Source: Pontibacillus marinus BH030004 = DSM 16465
GTDB lineage: Bacteria; Bacillota; Bacilli; Bacillales; BH030062
Assembly: GCF_000425225.1 (NCBI RefSeq)
Contig: NZ_AULJ01000012.1
Location: 62,001-126,000 of the forward strand
Reading direction: 5' to 3'
DNA length: 64,000 bases
This document shows positions 1-9,059 of the stretch, in pieces. Position 1 is the stretch's first letter. Each line of letters opens with the position of its first letter. The translations under genes and the position numbers were made by a program. Below the pieces are notes generated by a model, which was not told where the DNA came from, searched no databases, and saw nothing but the letters and a program-made list of their open reading frames with translations.

Positions 1-2
1 GA

Positions 3-548
3 ATGGATAAATGGAAAACGTTAAAATCTGAATATCTATATCAAACTCCATTTGGAAACTTAAGAAAAGAAAAGTGTGAACTCCCGAATAGTAATATCAT
101 TGATTACTATGTAAATGAATATGAAGACTGGGTGAATGCAGTAGTTCTTACGAAAGAGAAACAAATGGTTTTGGTTAAACAGTACAGACATGCGGGTGAA
201 GATTTCTTTTTAGAGATTCCAGCAGGTAAAATGGAAAAAGGCGAGTCACATGAAGAAGGGATACTTAGAGAGGTGAAAGAGGAAACCGGATATGTTTCGC
301 AAAAACCTCCTATTCTATTAGGAGATTTTATGGTTAACCCTGCAACACAGACGAATAAGGTCAGAACCTATTTAATACAAGATGCTTATAAAGAATTCGA
401 GCAAGATTTGGATGAGAACGAAGAGATTAGGGTTGAGCTGATCGATTTTGGAGAGATGGGGAACATACTCCAAAACAATCAGATCAAAACCCAATTGTTT
501 ACCGCCAATGGCTACTATATGGCTAGAGCCTATCTTGGTACATGTTAA
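3..548 (+). CDS. Nudix hydrolase, ADP-ribose pyrophosphatase-like
   Basis: The 181-residue protein hydrolyses a nucleoside diphosphate linked to another group, most likely ADP-ribose or a similar sugar nucleotide, in the cytoplasm. A complete Nudix box runs from Gly75 to about residue 97 (GKMEKGE, then REVKEETGY), with the Mg2+-binding glutamates at REVKEE. The preceding QYRHAGEDFFLEIPAG stretch is typical of ADP-ribose pyrophosphatase-like members. The ATG lies two bases from the window edge, so its ribosome binding site cannot be seen and a longer N-terminus is possible. The family is certain from the motif; the substrate is inferred. Confidence 0.85.
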   Translation: MDKWKTLKSEYLYQTPFGNLRKEKCELPNSNIIDYYVNEYEDWVNAVVLTKEKQMVLVKQYRHAGEDFFLEIPAGKMEKGESHEEGILREVKEETGYVSQKPPILLGDFMVNPATQTNKVRTYLIQDAYKEFEQDLDENEEIRVELIDFGEMGNILQNNQIKTQLFTANGYYMARAYLGTC

Positions 549-745
549 GCCAACGGACATTTGTTCCACTATTTTCATAGATAAAGCGATTTGGTGAATG
601 CTTACGGACATCTATTCCGTTATCTCATCAAAATAAGAAAGAAAACATCTGTTTTGTCTCAAATAGCGGAATAAATGTCCGCAAAGGAAGGCTTTCCCCT
701 TGAATCAGTGCAAATAGCGGAACAAATGTCCGTAGGGAGCGCTGG
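549..745. repeat. Intergenic inverted-word repeat cluster (GGACAT/ATGTCC type)
   Basis: Four copies of a short word sit between two genes. Two copies read ACGGACATTTGTTCC and ACGGACATCTATTCC (starting at 553 and 604, 51 bp apart). Two read as the reverse complement, AGCGGAATAAATGTCCG and AGCGGAACAAATGTCCG (starting near 664 and 715, also 51 bp apart). The region can therefore fold into long nested hairpins. It has no ORF and no poly-T tail like a normal terminator. Confidence 0.7.
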
Positions 746-786
746 GCACCGGCACACCAGAGATTTTTAACAGAAAGTGTGATTTT

Positions 787-1320
787 ATGAAACGATCCAT
801 ACTAGGGCTTGTCCTTTTTATATTAGGAGTTTCGCTCTTAGGTTGTTCATCTGAAGGAGATGCAGAAGAGCAAGTTACATACGAAGGACCTCGGCTGAAA
901 ATTGCTGTATATGGAGAAATGCCAGCGTACAAGTTTGAACGAATTCAATTTGTTCAAGTCGATAGAGAATACCTTTTCAAAAAAGGTGAAGATGCTAATT
1001 ATGACGCACTTTTCGTAATGAACAATGTGCATGAAGAAGCAGATACACCTGAGTTTGCACCTGTTTTTAAAAGCTTACCTTATCCTGTGTTTTTTATCGA
1101 TACATACGCTGAAGCTTATGTATTCTTACACCCTAATACAGGTTTAGGGTGGGTTGATGACCCTGGATACAACCTCTTCTTTGCAACAGGATCTTTTAAA
1201 GATGAAAACGGCACGACTTTCAATAGGTCGATAACATATCAACATCCACGTGAAGAAGATCAGGACTACGAATCATTGTATGTGCAACTATTCAAAGCTA
1301 TAAATTCGATGATTCATTAG
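787..1320 (+). CDS. Putative lipoprotein of unknown function
   Basis: A 177-residue protein with a short Lys/Arg N-terminus, a hydrophobic stretch and a lipobox ending LLGC at about Cys20, so it should be exported and lipid-anchored on the outer face of the membrane. The mature part is about 155 residues, mixed alpha/beta, rich in aromatic residues; I recognise no catalytic motif. It stands alone between the inverted-word repeat cluster and a strong terminator. The function is unknown. Confidence 0.75.
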   Translation: MKRSILGLVLFILGVSLLGCSSEGDAEEQVTYEGPRLKIAVYGEMPAYKFERIQFVQVDREYLFKKGEDANYDALFVMNNVHEEADTPEFAPVFKSLPYPVFFIDTYAEAYVFLHPNTGLGWVDDPGYNLFFATGSFKDENGTTFNRSITYQHPREEDQDYESLYVQLFKAINSMIH

Positions 1321-1344
1321 AGAAAACCATATAGCCTTCTTTCC

Positions 1345-1379
1345 ATACTCAGAGCCTATCAAGCTCTGAGTATTTTTTT
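1345..1379 (+). terminator. Rho-independent terminator
   Basis: An 11-bp stem, ATACTCAGAGC with GCTCTGAGTAT, is followed by a T run. It ends the lipoprotein transcript. Confidence 0.9.
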
Positions 1380-1501
1380 CTTCAAAAAATCCATTAATGA
1401 AAAGACAAGTGTCTTAATAGGATAGAATAACTGATCTTATCTATATAAGGAAGAAATCTAAACAGGTTCATTCAATCTGATCATAAGCGGGGTGACCAAA
1501 G

Positions 1502-2689
1502 ATGTCCTATGCTTCAAAACAGGTTCAAAGTTTACCACCTTATTTGTTTTCAGTTTTTCATGAAAAGAAGAAACGTCTGCAAGCCAAAGGGGTTGATGTG
1601 ATTGACCTCGGAATTGGTGCACCTGACTTGCCTACACCAGATTTCATTGTGGATCGACTCAAGGAAGAAGCGGTAAAACCGGAACATCACAAATATGCGC
1701 CGTATGCAGGTACACAGGAGTTTAGAGAAGCTGTCGCCGCATTTTATGAAAAGCAGTATAACGTCAGTTTGGATCCTGATAAGGAAGTTCTGACCTTGAT
1801 TGGGTCTAAAGAGGGCATAGCTCACATGATATCAGCCGTGATTGATCCAGGTGAGGGGGTTCTCATTCCAGACCCAGGTTATCCCGTTTATGATTCTGCG
1901 GTGCATCTTGCATATGGAAAAAGCGTACCTTTACCGCTCGATCCTGACAGAGGGTATGTTCCTATGTTCGATCAATTAGATAAGGAAGAACTTAAACATG
2001 CCAAGCTCATGCTTTTAAACTACCCTAGCAATCCCACTGGTGCGACAGTGGAGATGGATACGTTTTTAGAAGCGGTTCTATTCGCAAACAAACACAACTT
2101 ATGTATCGCTCAGGATGCTGCATACGGATTGGTCACGTTTGATGATTACCAGGCCCCGAGTATTATGCAAGTTCCAGGTGCTAAAGAGGTTGCGGTAGAG
2201 TTTGGCTCGTTATCGAAAAGCTTTAATATGACGGGCTGGCGAATCGGTTATGTGGTTGGGAACAAGGAAATTATTCGCGCACTGTCTATTGTGAAAAGCA
2301 ATACCGATACAGGCCAATTTTTACCGATCCAAAAAGCTGGTGTGACCGCATTACAAAGTAACTTAGCAGCTGTTCGCCATAACAATGCCATTTATCAAAA
2401 ACGAATGGAGACGATGCTCGAAGCCTTGTGGGAGATGGGCATCCATGCTGAAAAGCCAAGAGGAACCTTTTTCATTTGGGCCAAGGTGCCTGGCACTCAA
2501 ACCTCTAAAGCATTCGCTGAAAAGATGTTAGAGGAAGCGGGCGTTATCGTTACACCTGGTACAGCTTTCGGAGCACAAGGTGAAGGTTATTTTCGCATTT
2601 CGCTTTCAGTTCCCAATGAACGGTTGAGAGAAGCTGTGCAACGAATGAAAACCTTCCAAGCAGGAGGAGACGTGGATGATTCCAAATAA
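1502..2689 (+). CDS. Class I/II aminotransferase, candidate 2-aminoadipate transaminase
   Basis: A PLP-dependent fold-type I aminotransferase of 395 residues, normal length for the LL-diaminopimelate/aspartate transaminase-like group. Visible landmarks are NPTG (177-180), the Asp205-Tyr208 cofactor pair, the Schiff-base Lys239 in SLSKSFNMTGWRIG, and the substrate-carboxylate Arg in the C-terminal YFRIS segment. A GGGGTGACC ribosome binding site precedes the ATG. Its 3' end overlaps the ThDP enzyme gene by 14 bp, so the two are translationally coupled. The operon context (lysine 6-dehydrogenase, aldehyde dehydrogenase) suggests that it converts L-2-aminoadipate to 2-oxoadipate; this substrate is an inference. 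Confidence 0.85.
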   Translation: MSYASKQVQSLPPYLFSVFHEKKKRLQAKGVDVIDLGIGAPDLPTPDFIVDRLKEEAVKPEHHKYAPYAGTQEFREAVAAFYEKQYNVSLDPDKEVLTLIGSKEGIAHMISAVIDPGEGVLIPDPGYPVYDSAVHLAYGKSVPLPLDPDRGYVPMFDQLDKEELKHAKLMLLNYPSNPTGATVEMDTFLEAVLFANKHNLCIAQDAAYGLVTFDDYQAPSIMQVPGAKEVAVEFGSLSKSFNMTGWRIGYVVGNKEIIRALSIVKSNTDTGQFLPIQKAGVTALQSNLAAVRHNNAIYQKRMETMLEALWEMGIHAEKPRGTFFIWAKVPGTQTSKAFAEKMLEEAGVIVTPGTAFGAQGEGYFRISLSVPNERLREAVQRMKTFQAGGDVDDSK

Positions 2690-4325
2690 GAACCAACCGA
2701 AAAGTGGAGCGAAAGCGATTATTGAATGCATGAAACGAGAATCTGTATCCCATGTCTTTTGTGTGCCAGGTGAGAGTTATTTACCTGTGCTTGATGCCAT
2801 TCATGATGAGGAGTCAATTGCACTCATTTCAGCCAGGCATGAAGGTGGTGCTTCCTTTATGGCAGAAGGCTATGCCAAAGCCAGTGGGAAACCAGGTGTT
2901 GTGATGGCTACACGGGGTGTGGGCGGATCAAATTTAACGATTGGCGTTCATACTGCTTATCAGGATTCAACGCCAATGGTCGTTTTTCTCGGTCAGGTTC
3001 ATCGCGATTTCAGAGGACGAGAAGGGTTTCAAGAGATCGATCTTGACCAGTATTTTAGCCATATCGCCAAATGGACGGTTGAAATTCAGGATGCCAAACG
3101 TGTGCCAGAACTTGTCCAGCGAGCTTTTCGAATTGCGCAAACAGGGAGGCCGGGCCCTGTCGTCGTGTCGTTGCCAGAGGATATGCTGATTGAGAAAGCT
3201 TTCATGAGTTTTGCCAACCCTGTTCAAAAACCTGCGCCAAGACCTTCAGTAAAAGAGATAGAAGCGATTGAGTCATTGTTGCACGAAGCAGAGCGTCCCT
3301 TGATTATTGCTGGAGGTGGCGTGCAACGGTCAGGAGCCGAGCTGAGCCTCTGGGGGTTTGCTAAAACATACGAAATACCAGTGATGGCAGCCTTCCGCAG
3401 GCATGATGTGTTTCCAAATGACGATGAGCATTATGTGGGCCATTTAGGGTTAGGGACCCACACCAATCTATTGGAAACTGTAGAAAAAGCCGACACGATA
3501 TTAGCTTTTGGAACACGGTTATCAGAGGTGACCACACAGGATTATTCGATTATCAACAAAGACCATAAGCTCATTCACGTTGATATTGATTTTGAAGTGA
3601 TTGGAAACGTCTTTGCGCCGGATGTAGGGGTAGTGGCCGATCTAAAAGAAAGTCTGCAGGCCCTTTCGAAAATCAATGTAACAACGAGGTGGAGCGAATG
3701 GCGGAAGGAAAGAAGAAGAGCTTATGAGGATGCAACCTCGATCGATAAGGAATCCTTCAATCAAAATGTGATCGCAACCATGCAAAAGCTTCTCACACAA
3801 GATGCCGTTTTGACGAATGATGCAGGGAATTTTGCTGGATGGCTCCATTCTTTTTATCAATTTAGGAAAAGGAACACGTATGTCGGCCCAACTTCAGGTG
3901 CGATGGGATATGGAATGCCAGCAGCTTTGGGAGCTAAGCTGGCTCGACCAGAACGTACCGTTGTCTCTTTATCAGGGGATGGTGGGTTTATGATGACGAT
4001 GCAAGAACTTGAGACGGCGGTGCGATGCAACATCCCGATTATTAGTGTTGTCTTCAACAACCAGATGTACGGAACCATTCGCATGCATCAGGAAATCCAT
4101 TATCCATACAAAACCATTGGAACAAATTTAGGGAGTGTTCAGTTTGCTGAGATAGCAAAAGGGATGGGAGCTCGAGGATTTTTTGTTAGAACGATTGAAG
4201 AATTTGAAGAGGCACTAACGGAAGCCATGAATGGAGGTGTTGCTGCCGTTATTGAAATTGAAAGTGATCCCGAACAAATATCTGTTTCATCAACCATTCA
4301 ACAAGTGCGAGATAAACATAGATAA
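2676..4325 (+). CDS. ThDP-dependent enzyme, acetolactate synthase large-subunit-like; candidate 2-oxoadipate decarboxylase
   Basis: A 549-residue three-domain ThDP enzyme. The N-terminal Pyr domain carries the catalytic glutamate in ARHEGGASF (Glu56), a central domain follows, and the C-terminal PP domain has the Mg/ThDP motif GDGGF (434-438) ending in NN (461-462). It resembles the acetolactate synthase large subunit, but no regulatory small subunit or other branched-chain gene is nearby. It overlaps the aminotransferase gene and is followed 21 bp later by an aldehyde dehydrogenase. In this setting I infer that it decarboxylates a 2-oxo acid such as 2-oxoadipate to glutarate semialdehyde; the true substrate is unproven. 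Confidence 0.8.
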   Translation: MIPNKNQPKSGAKAIIECMKRESVSHVFCVPGESYLPVLDAIHDEESIALISARHEGGASFMAEGYAKASGKPGVVMATRGVGGSNLTIGVHTAYQDSTPMVVFLGQVHRDFRGREGFQEIDLDQYFSHIAKWTVEIQDAKRVPELVQRAFRIAQTGRPGPVVVSLPEDMLIEKAFMSFANPVQKPAPRPSVKEIEAIESLLHEAERPLIIAGGGVQRSGAELSLWGFAKTYEIPVMAAFRRHDVFPNDDEHYVGHLGLGTHTNLLETVEKADTILAFGTRLSEVTTQDYSIINKDHKLIHVDIDFEVIGNVFAPDVGVVADLKESLQALSKINVTTRWSEWRKERRRAYEDATSIDKESFNQNVIATMQKLLTQDAVLTNDAGNFAGWLHSFYQFRKRNTYVGPTSGAMGYGMPAALGAKLARPERTVVSLSGDGGFMMTMQELETAVRCNIPIISVVFNNQMYGTIRMHQEIHYPYKTIGTNLGSVQFAEIAKGMGARGFFVRTIEEFEEALTEAMNGGVAAVIEIESDPEQISVSSTIQQVRDKHR

Positions 4326-4346
4326 TCAATTAAGGAGGTTACTTAC

Positions 4347-5849
4347 ATGTCAAAAACACTCATTAAAGTGGAGAAGTTGAAGAATTACATGGATGGGGAG
4401 TGGGTGGATTCTTCAAGTGGTCAATACGCATCGGTTACAAACCCTGCTACATTAGAGTCGCTTGTTCAGGTTCCACTATCAAGTGAGGGAGAGGTGGATC
4501 AGGCTGTTCAGATAGCCAAACGAGCACAAAAATCCTGGGCACTGGTGCCGGCTCCTCAACGAGCAGAAGTTTTACACCGTGTAGGCTTATTAATGAAAGA
4601 AAGAAAAGAAGATCTTTCTCAAATTTTAACGATGGAAAATGGCAAAGTAATCGAAGAAGCACGTGGGGAAGTACAAGAAGGAATTGATATGGCGTTTTAT
4701 ATGGCAGGAGAAGGGCGCCGCTTGTTTGGACAGACGACACCTTCTGAACTAAAAGATAAATTTGCCATGAGTGTTCGTTCCCCGGTTGGCGTTGTGGGTA
4801 TTATTACACCTTGGAACTTCCCGATTGCGATCGCCACATGGAAGTCCTTCCCGGCTATTGTTGCGGGTAATGCGGTGATTTGGAAGCCTGCTACAGAAAC
4901 CCCGTTAATGGCCTATGAACTGACCAAAATCTTTGAAGAAGCAGGCCTGCCTAAAGGGGTGCTGAACCTTGTGTTTGGATCAGGTTCAACAGTTGGAGAT
5001 GCCATGGTAGAGCATGATGATATCCGCGTGATTTCGTTTACAGGATCCAATGATGTTGGAAGAAACGTTGCAGGGAAGTGCGGACAGAAATTAAAAAAGG
5101 TCTCGCTTGAGATGGGAGGGAAAAACGCCATTACGGTCATGGACGATGCAGATCTGTCCTTAGCTGTGGAAGGCATTCTCTGGAGTGCTTTTGGAACGAG
5201 TGGTCAGCGCTGTACGGCATGTAGTCGTGTTATTGTTCATGAGGATATAAAGGAGAAATTAGAAGAGCAACTTCTAAATGAGATGGCAAAGCTCTCGATC
5301 GGAAACGGTTTGGATGAATCGGTTAAAGTAGGTCCCATTATTAATAAAGCAGGACTTGAGAAGATAGAAAAATATATGGAGATCGGCAAGAGTGAAGGAG
5401 CCAAACTGCTCGCTGGCGGCTACGTGTTAAACGATGACAAACATGCGAGTGGCTATTATTTTGCACCAACCCTATTTACCGATGCTACACCTGACATGCG
5501 CATCGCTCAAGAAGAAATATTCGGACCTGTGGTGTCACTCATACCCGTGAAGTCTTTTGAAGAAGCGATTGAGGTGAATAACGGAGTGGAGTATGGGCTT
5601 TCTAGTTCCATTTTTACAAAAGATGTGAACAAAGTGTTTGCTGCCCAACGTGATTTAGATACAGGAATCGTCTACGTTAATGCTGGAACAACTGGCGCTG
5701 AAATCCATCTTCCTTTTGGTGGGACAAAAGGAACAGGGAATGGCCATCGGGATTCCGGTGTAGCGGCACTCGATGTGTTTACGGAATGGAAAGCGGTCTA
5801 TGTAGACTACAGCGGAAAGTTACAACGTGCTCAAATTGACGTAGAATAA
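4347..5849 (+). CDS. NAD(P)-dependent aldehyde dehydrogenase
   Basis: A full-length (500-residue) aldehyde dehydrogenase. Catalytic residues are in place: Asn157 in TPWNFP, Glu255 in SLEMGGKN and nucleophile Cys289 in GQRCTAC. The cofactor site GSNDVG is at 234-239. The C-terminal signature GAEIHLPFGGTKGTGNGH resembles semialdehyde dehydrogenases. AAGGAGG precedes the ATG. Lying directly upstream of the lysine 6-dehydrogenase-like gene, it is a good candidate for oxidising 2-aminoadipate 6-semialdehyde to 2-aminoadipate, and possibly glutarate semialdehyde to glutarate. The substrate is inferred from context. Confidence 0.88.
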   Translation: MSKTLIKVEKLKNYMDGEWVDSSSGQYASVTNPATLESLVQVPLSSEGEVDQAVQIAKRAQKSWALVPAPQRAEVLHRVGLLMKERKEDLSQILTMENGKVIEEARGEVQEGIDMAFYMAGEGRRLFGQTTPSELKDKFAMSVRSPVGVVGIITPWNFPIAIATWKSFPAIVAGNAVIWKPATETPLMAYELTKIFEEAGLPKGVLNLVFGSGSTVGDAMVEHDDIRVISFTGSNDVGRNVAGKCGQKLKKVSLEMGGKNAITVMDDADLSLAVEGILWSAFGTSGQRCTACSRVIVHEDIKEKLEEQLLNEMAKLSIGNGLDESVKVGPIINKAGLEKIEKYMEIGKSEGAKLLAGGYVLNDDKHASGYYFAPTLFTDATPDMRIAQEEIFGPVVSLIPVKSFEEAIEVNNGVEYGLSSSIFTKDVNKVFAAQRDLDTGIVYVNAGTTGAEIHLPFGGTKGTGNGHRDSGVAALDVFTEWKAVYVDYSGKLQRAQIDVE

Positions 5850-5881
5850 AGAAAGCTTATTAGGGTAAGGGGGAATCGAAT

Positions 5882-7036
5882 ATGAAGGTAGCTGTACTAG
5901 GCTCAGGTTTGATGGGGAAAGAGGCTGCACGTGATTTAGTGCAAAGTTCAGGTGTGAAAGAAGTAGGCTTAGCTGATATCGATCTTTCGCGTGCAGAGGA
6001 GGTATGTCAGCAGCTTGGATCTTCTAAAATTCAAGCATATAAAGTGGATGCTGGAGATGCCAATGATCTAGCTCAATTTTTGAGTAAGTTCGACGTTGTC
6101 ATTAATGCGTTGTTCTATTCTTTTAATGAGATAGTAGCAGAAACAGCCATAAAAGTGGGGATTAGCTCCGTCGATTTAGGTGGTCATATTGGTCATGTGA
6201 CGGATCAAGTGTTGAGCATGCACGATCAAGCGAAAGCAGCTGGAGTGACTGTCATACCCGATTTAGGTGTAGCTCCTGGTATGATCAATATCCTATCAGG
6301 TTATGGCGTCAGTAAACTGGATCAGCCTCATTCGATTAAGCTTTATGTCGGGGGCATTCCCGTGAAACCAGATCCTCCACTTGAATATAATCACGTCTTT
6401 TCCATGGAAGGCTTACTTGATCACTATACAGATCCATCTACCATTATTCGAAATGGAAAAGAACAACAGGTACCCTCACTATCTGAGGTGGAACGCCTGT
6501 ATTTTGAAAAGTTTGGTCCGCTTGAGTCGTTCCATACATCAGGTGGGACATCGACCTTACCTAAATCCTATCCTTACTTAGATACGTTAGAGTATAAAAC
6601 CATTCGTTATCCGGGCCATGCGGATAAAATGCGCCTATTAGTAGACTTAAACCTTACACGAAATGATTATGAAATTGAGCTCGATGGAAGAAAAGTAAAA
6701 CCTCGTGAGGTGTTATTGAAGACGATTGATCCGATTGTGGCTTTAAAAGATAAAGATGATGCTGTACTTTTGCGTGTATTGGTAGCAGGAAAAAAGAACG
6801 GAGTCCAAAAAACTTACGAGTATGAAATGGTGACGTATAAAGACCGAGCGAGTAATGTCACAGCAATGGCTAGGGCAACAGCGAACACCATTTCCGTGGT
6901 TGCACAAATGATCGGAAGCGGTGCAATTACGAAACGAGGCGTACATCCTCCGGAAAACATTGTTCCTGGAGAGTTGTATATTGAAGAAATGATGAAACGA
7001 GGAGTCAATATTTCAGAAGGAAGCTCCTCTGACTGA
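5882..7036 (+). CDS. lysDH: L-lysine 6-dehydrogenase-like protein (saccharopine dehydrogenase family)
   Basis: A 384-residue dehydrogenase with an N-terminal Rossmann motif ([15 protein letters not shown], from residue 4) and the saccharopine-dehydrogenase-type core ([33 protein letters not shown]). Length and sequence closely resemble what I remember of the Geobacillus lysine 6-dehydrogenase, which oxidatively removes the epsilon-amino group of lysine to give 2-aminoadipate 6-semialdehyde. True saccharopine dehydrogenase partners are absent. It is the last gene of the four-gene operon (33 bp after the aldehyde dehydrogenase; ribosome binding site AAGGGGG) and is followed by a terminator. The family is certain, the specific activity probable. 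Confidence 0.8.
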   Translation: MKVAVLGSGLMGKEAARDLVQSSGVKEVGLADIDLSRAEEVCQQLGSSKIQAYKVDAGDANDLAQFLSKFDVVINALFYSFNEIVAETAIKVGISSVDLGGHIGHVTDQVLSMHDQAKAAGVTVIPDLGVAPGMINILSGYGVSKLDQPHSIKLYVGGIPVKPDPPLEYNHVFSMEGLLDHYTDPSTIIRNGKEQQVPSLSEVERLYFEKFGPLESFHTSGGTSTLPKSYPYLDTLEYKTIRYPGHADKMRLLVDLNLTRNDYEIELDGRKVKPREVLLKTIDPIVALKDKDDAVLLRVLVAGKKNGVQKTYEYEMVTYKDRASNVTAMARATANTISVVAQMIGSGAITKRGVHPPENIVPGELYIEEMMKRGVNISEGSSSD

Positions 7037-7047
7037 TCGATAAGAGT

Positions 7048-7084
7048 AGGGGTGTCAATCACATGTGGATTGGCACCTCTTTTA
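7048..7084 (+). terminator. Rho-independent terminator of the lysine operon
   Basis: A stem of GGTGTCAATC with GATTGGCACC (one G-T pair) is followed by TCTTTTAT directly after the lysine 6-dehydrogenase gene. Confidence 0.85.
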
Positions 7085-7154
7085 TATTTGAATACCGAAT
7101 AGATCAGACTTTTAAAGCACAATCTAATAAAAAATCATAGTAGGGGGGAAGATC

Positions 7155-7772
7155 ATGGATTGGGATTTCATATGGAAATCAGCTTTAATTGTTATTGTAG
7201 GTACGTTTTTATTGCGAATAGCTGGAAGAAAAACCATCTCCCAAATGACATTAGCTGAAACTGTCATTATGATTGCGATCGGCTCATTGCTTATTCAACC
7301 TGTAGCAGGAAAGAATGTATGGGTTACCTTTATGGTAGGTGGCATCTTGGTTTTGACTTTAATTGTTATGGAATTCATTCAAGTGAAATCGGATGGATTA
7401 GAGAAGTTAATCACAGGCAAATCGAAAGTCGTTATTCAGAACGGAGTAGTGCAAGAAAAAACACTTGCAAAGCTAAGGATGACTGTCGATCAGTTAGAAA
7501 TGAATTTACGGCAACAAAATGTACCTAATTTAAGTGACGTAAAATGGGCCACATTAGAGCCAAACGGTCAAATTGGATTTACTTTAAAACAAGATTCACA
7601 ACCCGTAACAAAGAAGGAATTTCAACAGTTAATTCAAGCATTGGAAAGTAACGCGCAGCAATTGGAGCAGTTAAAAGCTCAATTAGCAACTACACCTGCC
7701 CCTAACGAAACGATGTTTTCTGAAATTCAAGATAAACATGCAAAAGAAAACTTTCCTGATAAATTGCAATAG
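7155..7772 (+). CDS. YetF/DUF421-family membrane protein
   Basis: A 205-residue protein with three N-terminal transmembrane segments (about 8-25, 33-50 and 56-75). These contain the family hallmark RIAGRKTISQMTLAETVIMI, and a cytoplasmic YetF-type domain follows (VVIQNGVVQEKTLAKLRMTVDQL). A Gln-rich tail makes it slightly longer than the core domain. DUF421 proteins in Bacillus are linked to spores or membrane stress, but the biochemical role is unknown. It is a single gene with its own GGGGGGA ribosome binding site. Confidence 0.85.
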   Translation: MDWDFIWKSALIVIVGTFLLRIAGRKTISQMTLAETVIMIAIGSLLIQPVAGKNVWVTFMVGGILVLTLIVMEFIQVKSDGLEKLITGKSKVVIQNGVVQEKTLAKLRMTVDQLEMNLRQQNVPNLSDVKWATLEPNGQIGFTLKQDSQPVTKKEFQQLIQALESNAQQLEQLKAQLATTPAPNETMFSEIQDKHAKENFPDKLQ

Positions 7773-7875
7773 AAAATTCAATTTAACGCGGAAGGTTGTA
7801 AAGATCATCCTTTTTACCTAAGGGCCATTAAAGTACATCAGACTATAGTCTTCCTTGTGAAGAAAAGGAAAGAAT

Positions 7876-7910
7876 CGGTCACTTCATAAAGAGTGACCGT
7901 TTTTAGTTTT
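7876..7910 (+). terminator. Rho-independent terminator
   Basis: A stem of CGGTCACT with AGTGACCG is followed by TTTTTAGTTTT, downstream of the YetF-like gene. Confidence 0.85.
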
Positions 7911-8167
7911 TAATGCATTAAAGCGGTTGTCTAAATTCGGCTTAAACTGGAAATGAAACGTTTGCAAATAGAAGGATAAGAGCGATTTATTTTTTATGAG
8001 ATGGTATCTAGATCACATAGCTCTTCATGTAACCGCTTTCCTTCAGTTTTTCGGATATTTCCGCATGACTTCCTAGAAAGCCCTTGCTTAAAAAAATCGG
8101 TTTGTTATGATTAACAACGTTGCAAAAAAATCCGAACGTTACATACGAACAGGAGCGTGCATACATC
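7911..8167 (+). promoter_or_regulatory. proHJA upstream region with nested long-range stems
   Basis: This stretch precedes the osmoadaptive proline operon. A perfect 9-bp pair, AAAGCGGTT (7920-7928) with AACCGCTTT (8031-8039), encloses a second pair, AAGAGC (7978-7983) with GCTCTT (8020-8025). A short T run (8048-8052) follows. It may be a structured leader or a small RNA. I find no T-box core sequence and no promoter I would defend. Confidence 0.35.
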
Positions 8168-8998
8168 GTGAATCAAACAATTGCTTTTCTAGGAGCCGGA
8201 TCTATGGCTGAGGCTATGATCTCAGGTATTGTTCAATCTGGTAAACTATCACCTAAACAAATCATCGTGAGTAACAAAAGCAATCACAACCGTTTACAAG
8301 AATTAAAAGTGAAATATGGAATCAAAGCGGTTAATCGTGATCAATTAGATTATGAGTCTATTGACCTATTCATTTTAGCTATGAAACCAAAGGATATTGA
8401 TCATGTACTTGACCATCTACAAGATAAAGTAAAACCCGAGCAATTATTGGTTTCTGTCTTAGCAGGAATCTCCACATCCTACATTGAGGAATATCTACCG
8501 CAACAACAGGTGATTCGTGTCATGCCAAACACTTCAAGCATGATCAGTGAATCGTCTACCGCTATATCTCCAGGAACTTATACACCAGAACAACGAGTAG
8601 ACACTGTGAAATCTTTAATGGAAGGCATTGGAGAAGCCTATGTCATTGATGAATCCAACATGGATATTTTCACAGGAATCGCAGGAAGCGGCCCAGCGTA
8701 TTTTTATAATCTTATGGAACATATTGAAGAAGCGGGTGTAGAAGGCGGTTTAGACCGTGAAACAGCTCGTAGCATTGCAGCACAAACGATTCTTGGTGCT
8801 GGAAAGATGATGCTCGAACAAGACGACACCCCAACAGAACTTAGAAAGAAAGTAACATCTCCGAATGGAACAACAGCAGCAGGACTTGATGCATTAAATG
8901 CTCATGGTGGAGGCGAAGCTCTATCAGAAGCTGTAAAAGGTGCTGCCAAACGATCGAAAGAGATTAGTGAGCAGATGAAGCCACTTGTCCATTCATAA
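8168..8998 (+). CDS. proH: Pyrroline-5-carboxylate reductase (osmoadaptive proline synthesis)
   Basis: Catalyses the last step of proline synthesis, reduction of pyrroline-5-carboxylate with NAD(P)H. The Rossmann motif FLGAGSMAEAMISG opens the protein, and the C-terminal dimerisation signature is present (KVTSPNGTTAAGLDAL). I chose the GTG at 8168 because AGGAG lies about ten bases upstream and the protein then begins VNQTIAFLGAG as usual. The longer frame from a TTG at 8120 has no ribosome binding site. The result is 276 residues. The gene order reductase-kinase-dehydrogenase is that of the salt-induced proHJA operons known from Halobacillus and Bacillus, which supports a role in compatible-solute production. 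Confidence 0.92.
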   Translation: MNQTIAFLGAGSMAEAMISGIVQSGKLSPKQIIVSNKSNHNRLQELKVKYGIKAVNRDQLDYESIDLFILAMKPKDIDHVLDHLQDKVKPEQLLVSVLAGISTSYIEEYLPQQQVIRVMPNTSSMISESSTAISPGTYTPEQRVDTVKSLMEGIGEAYVIDESNMDIFTGIAGSGPAYFYNLMEHIEEAGVEGGLDRETARSIAAQTILGAGKMMLEQDDTPTELRKKVTSPNGTTAAGLDALNAHGGGEALSEAVKGAAKRSKEISEQMKPLVHS

Positions 8999-9059
8999 TA
9001 AAAAAATCAACTACCAATAAAACGTACAACGATAGAAATGTGAAACTAGGAGTGAGCGA

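Noticed and set aside
7911-8167. T-box riboswitch before the proline operon
   Set aside because: The conserved AGGGTGGTACC-type core is missing, although the leader has stems.
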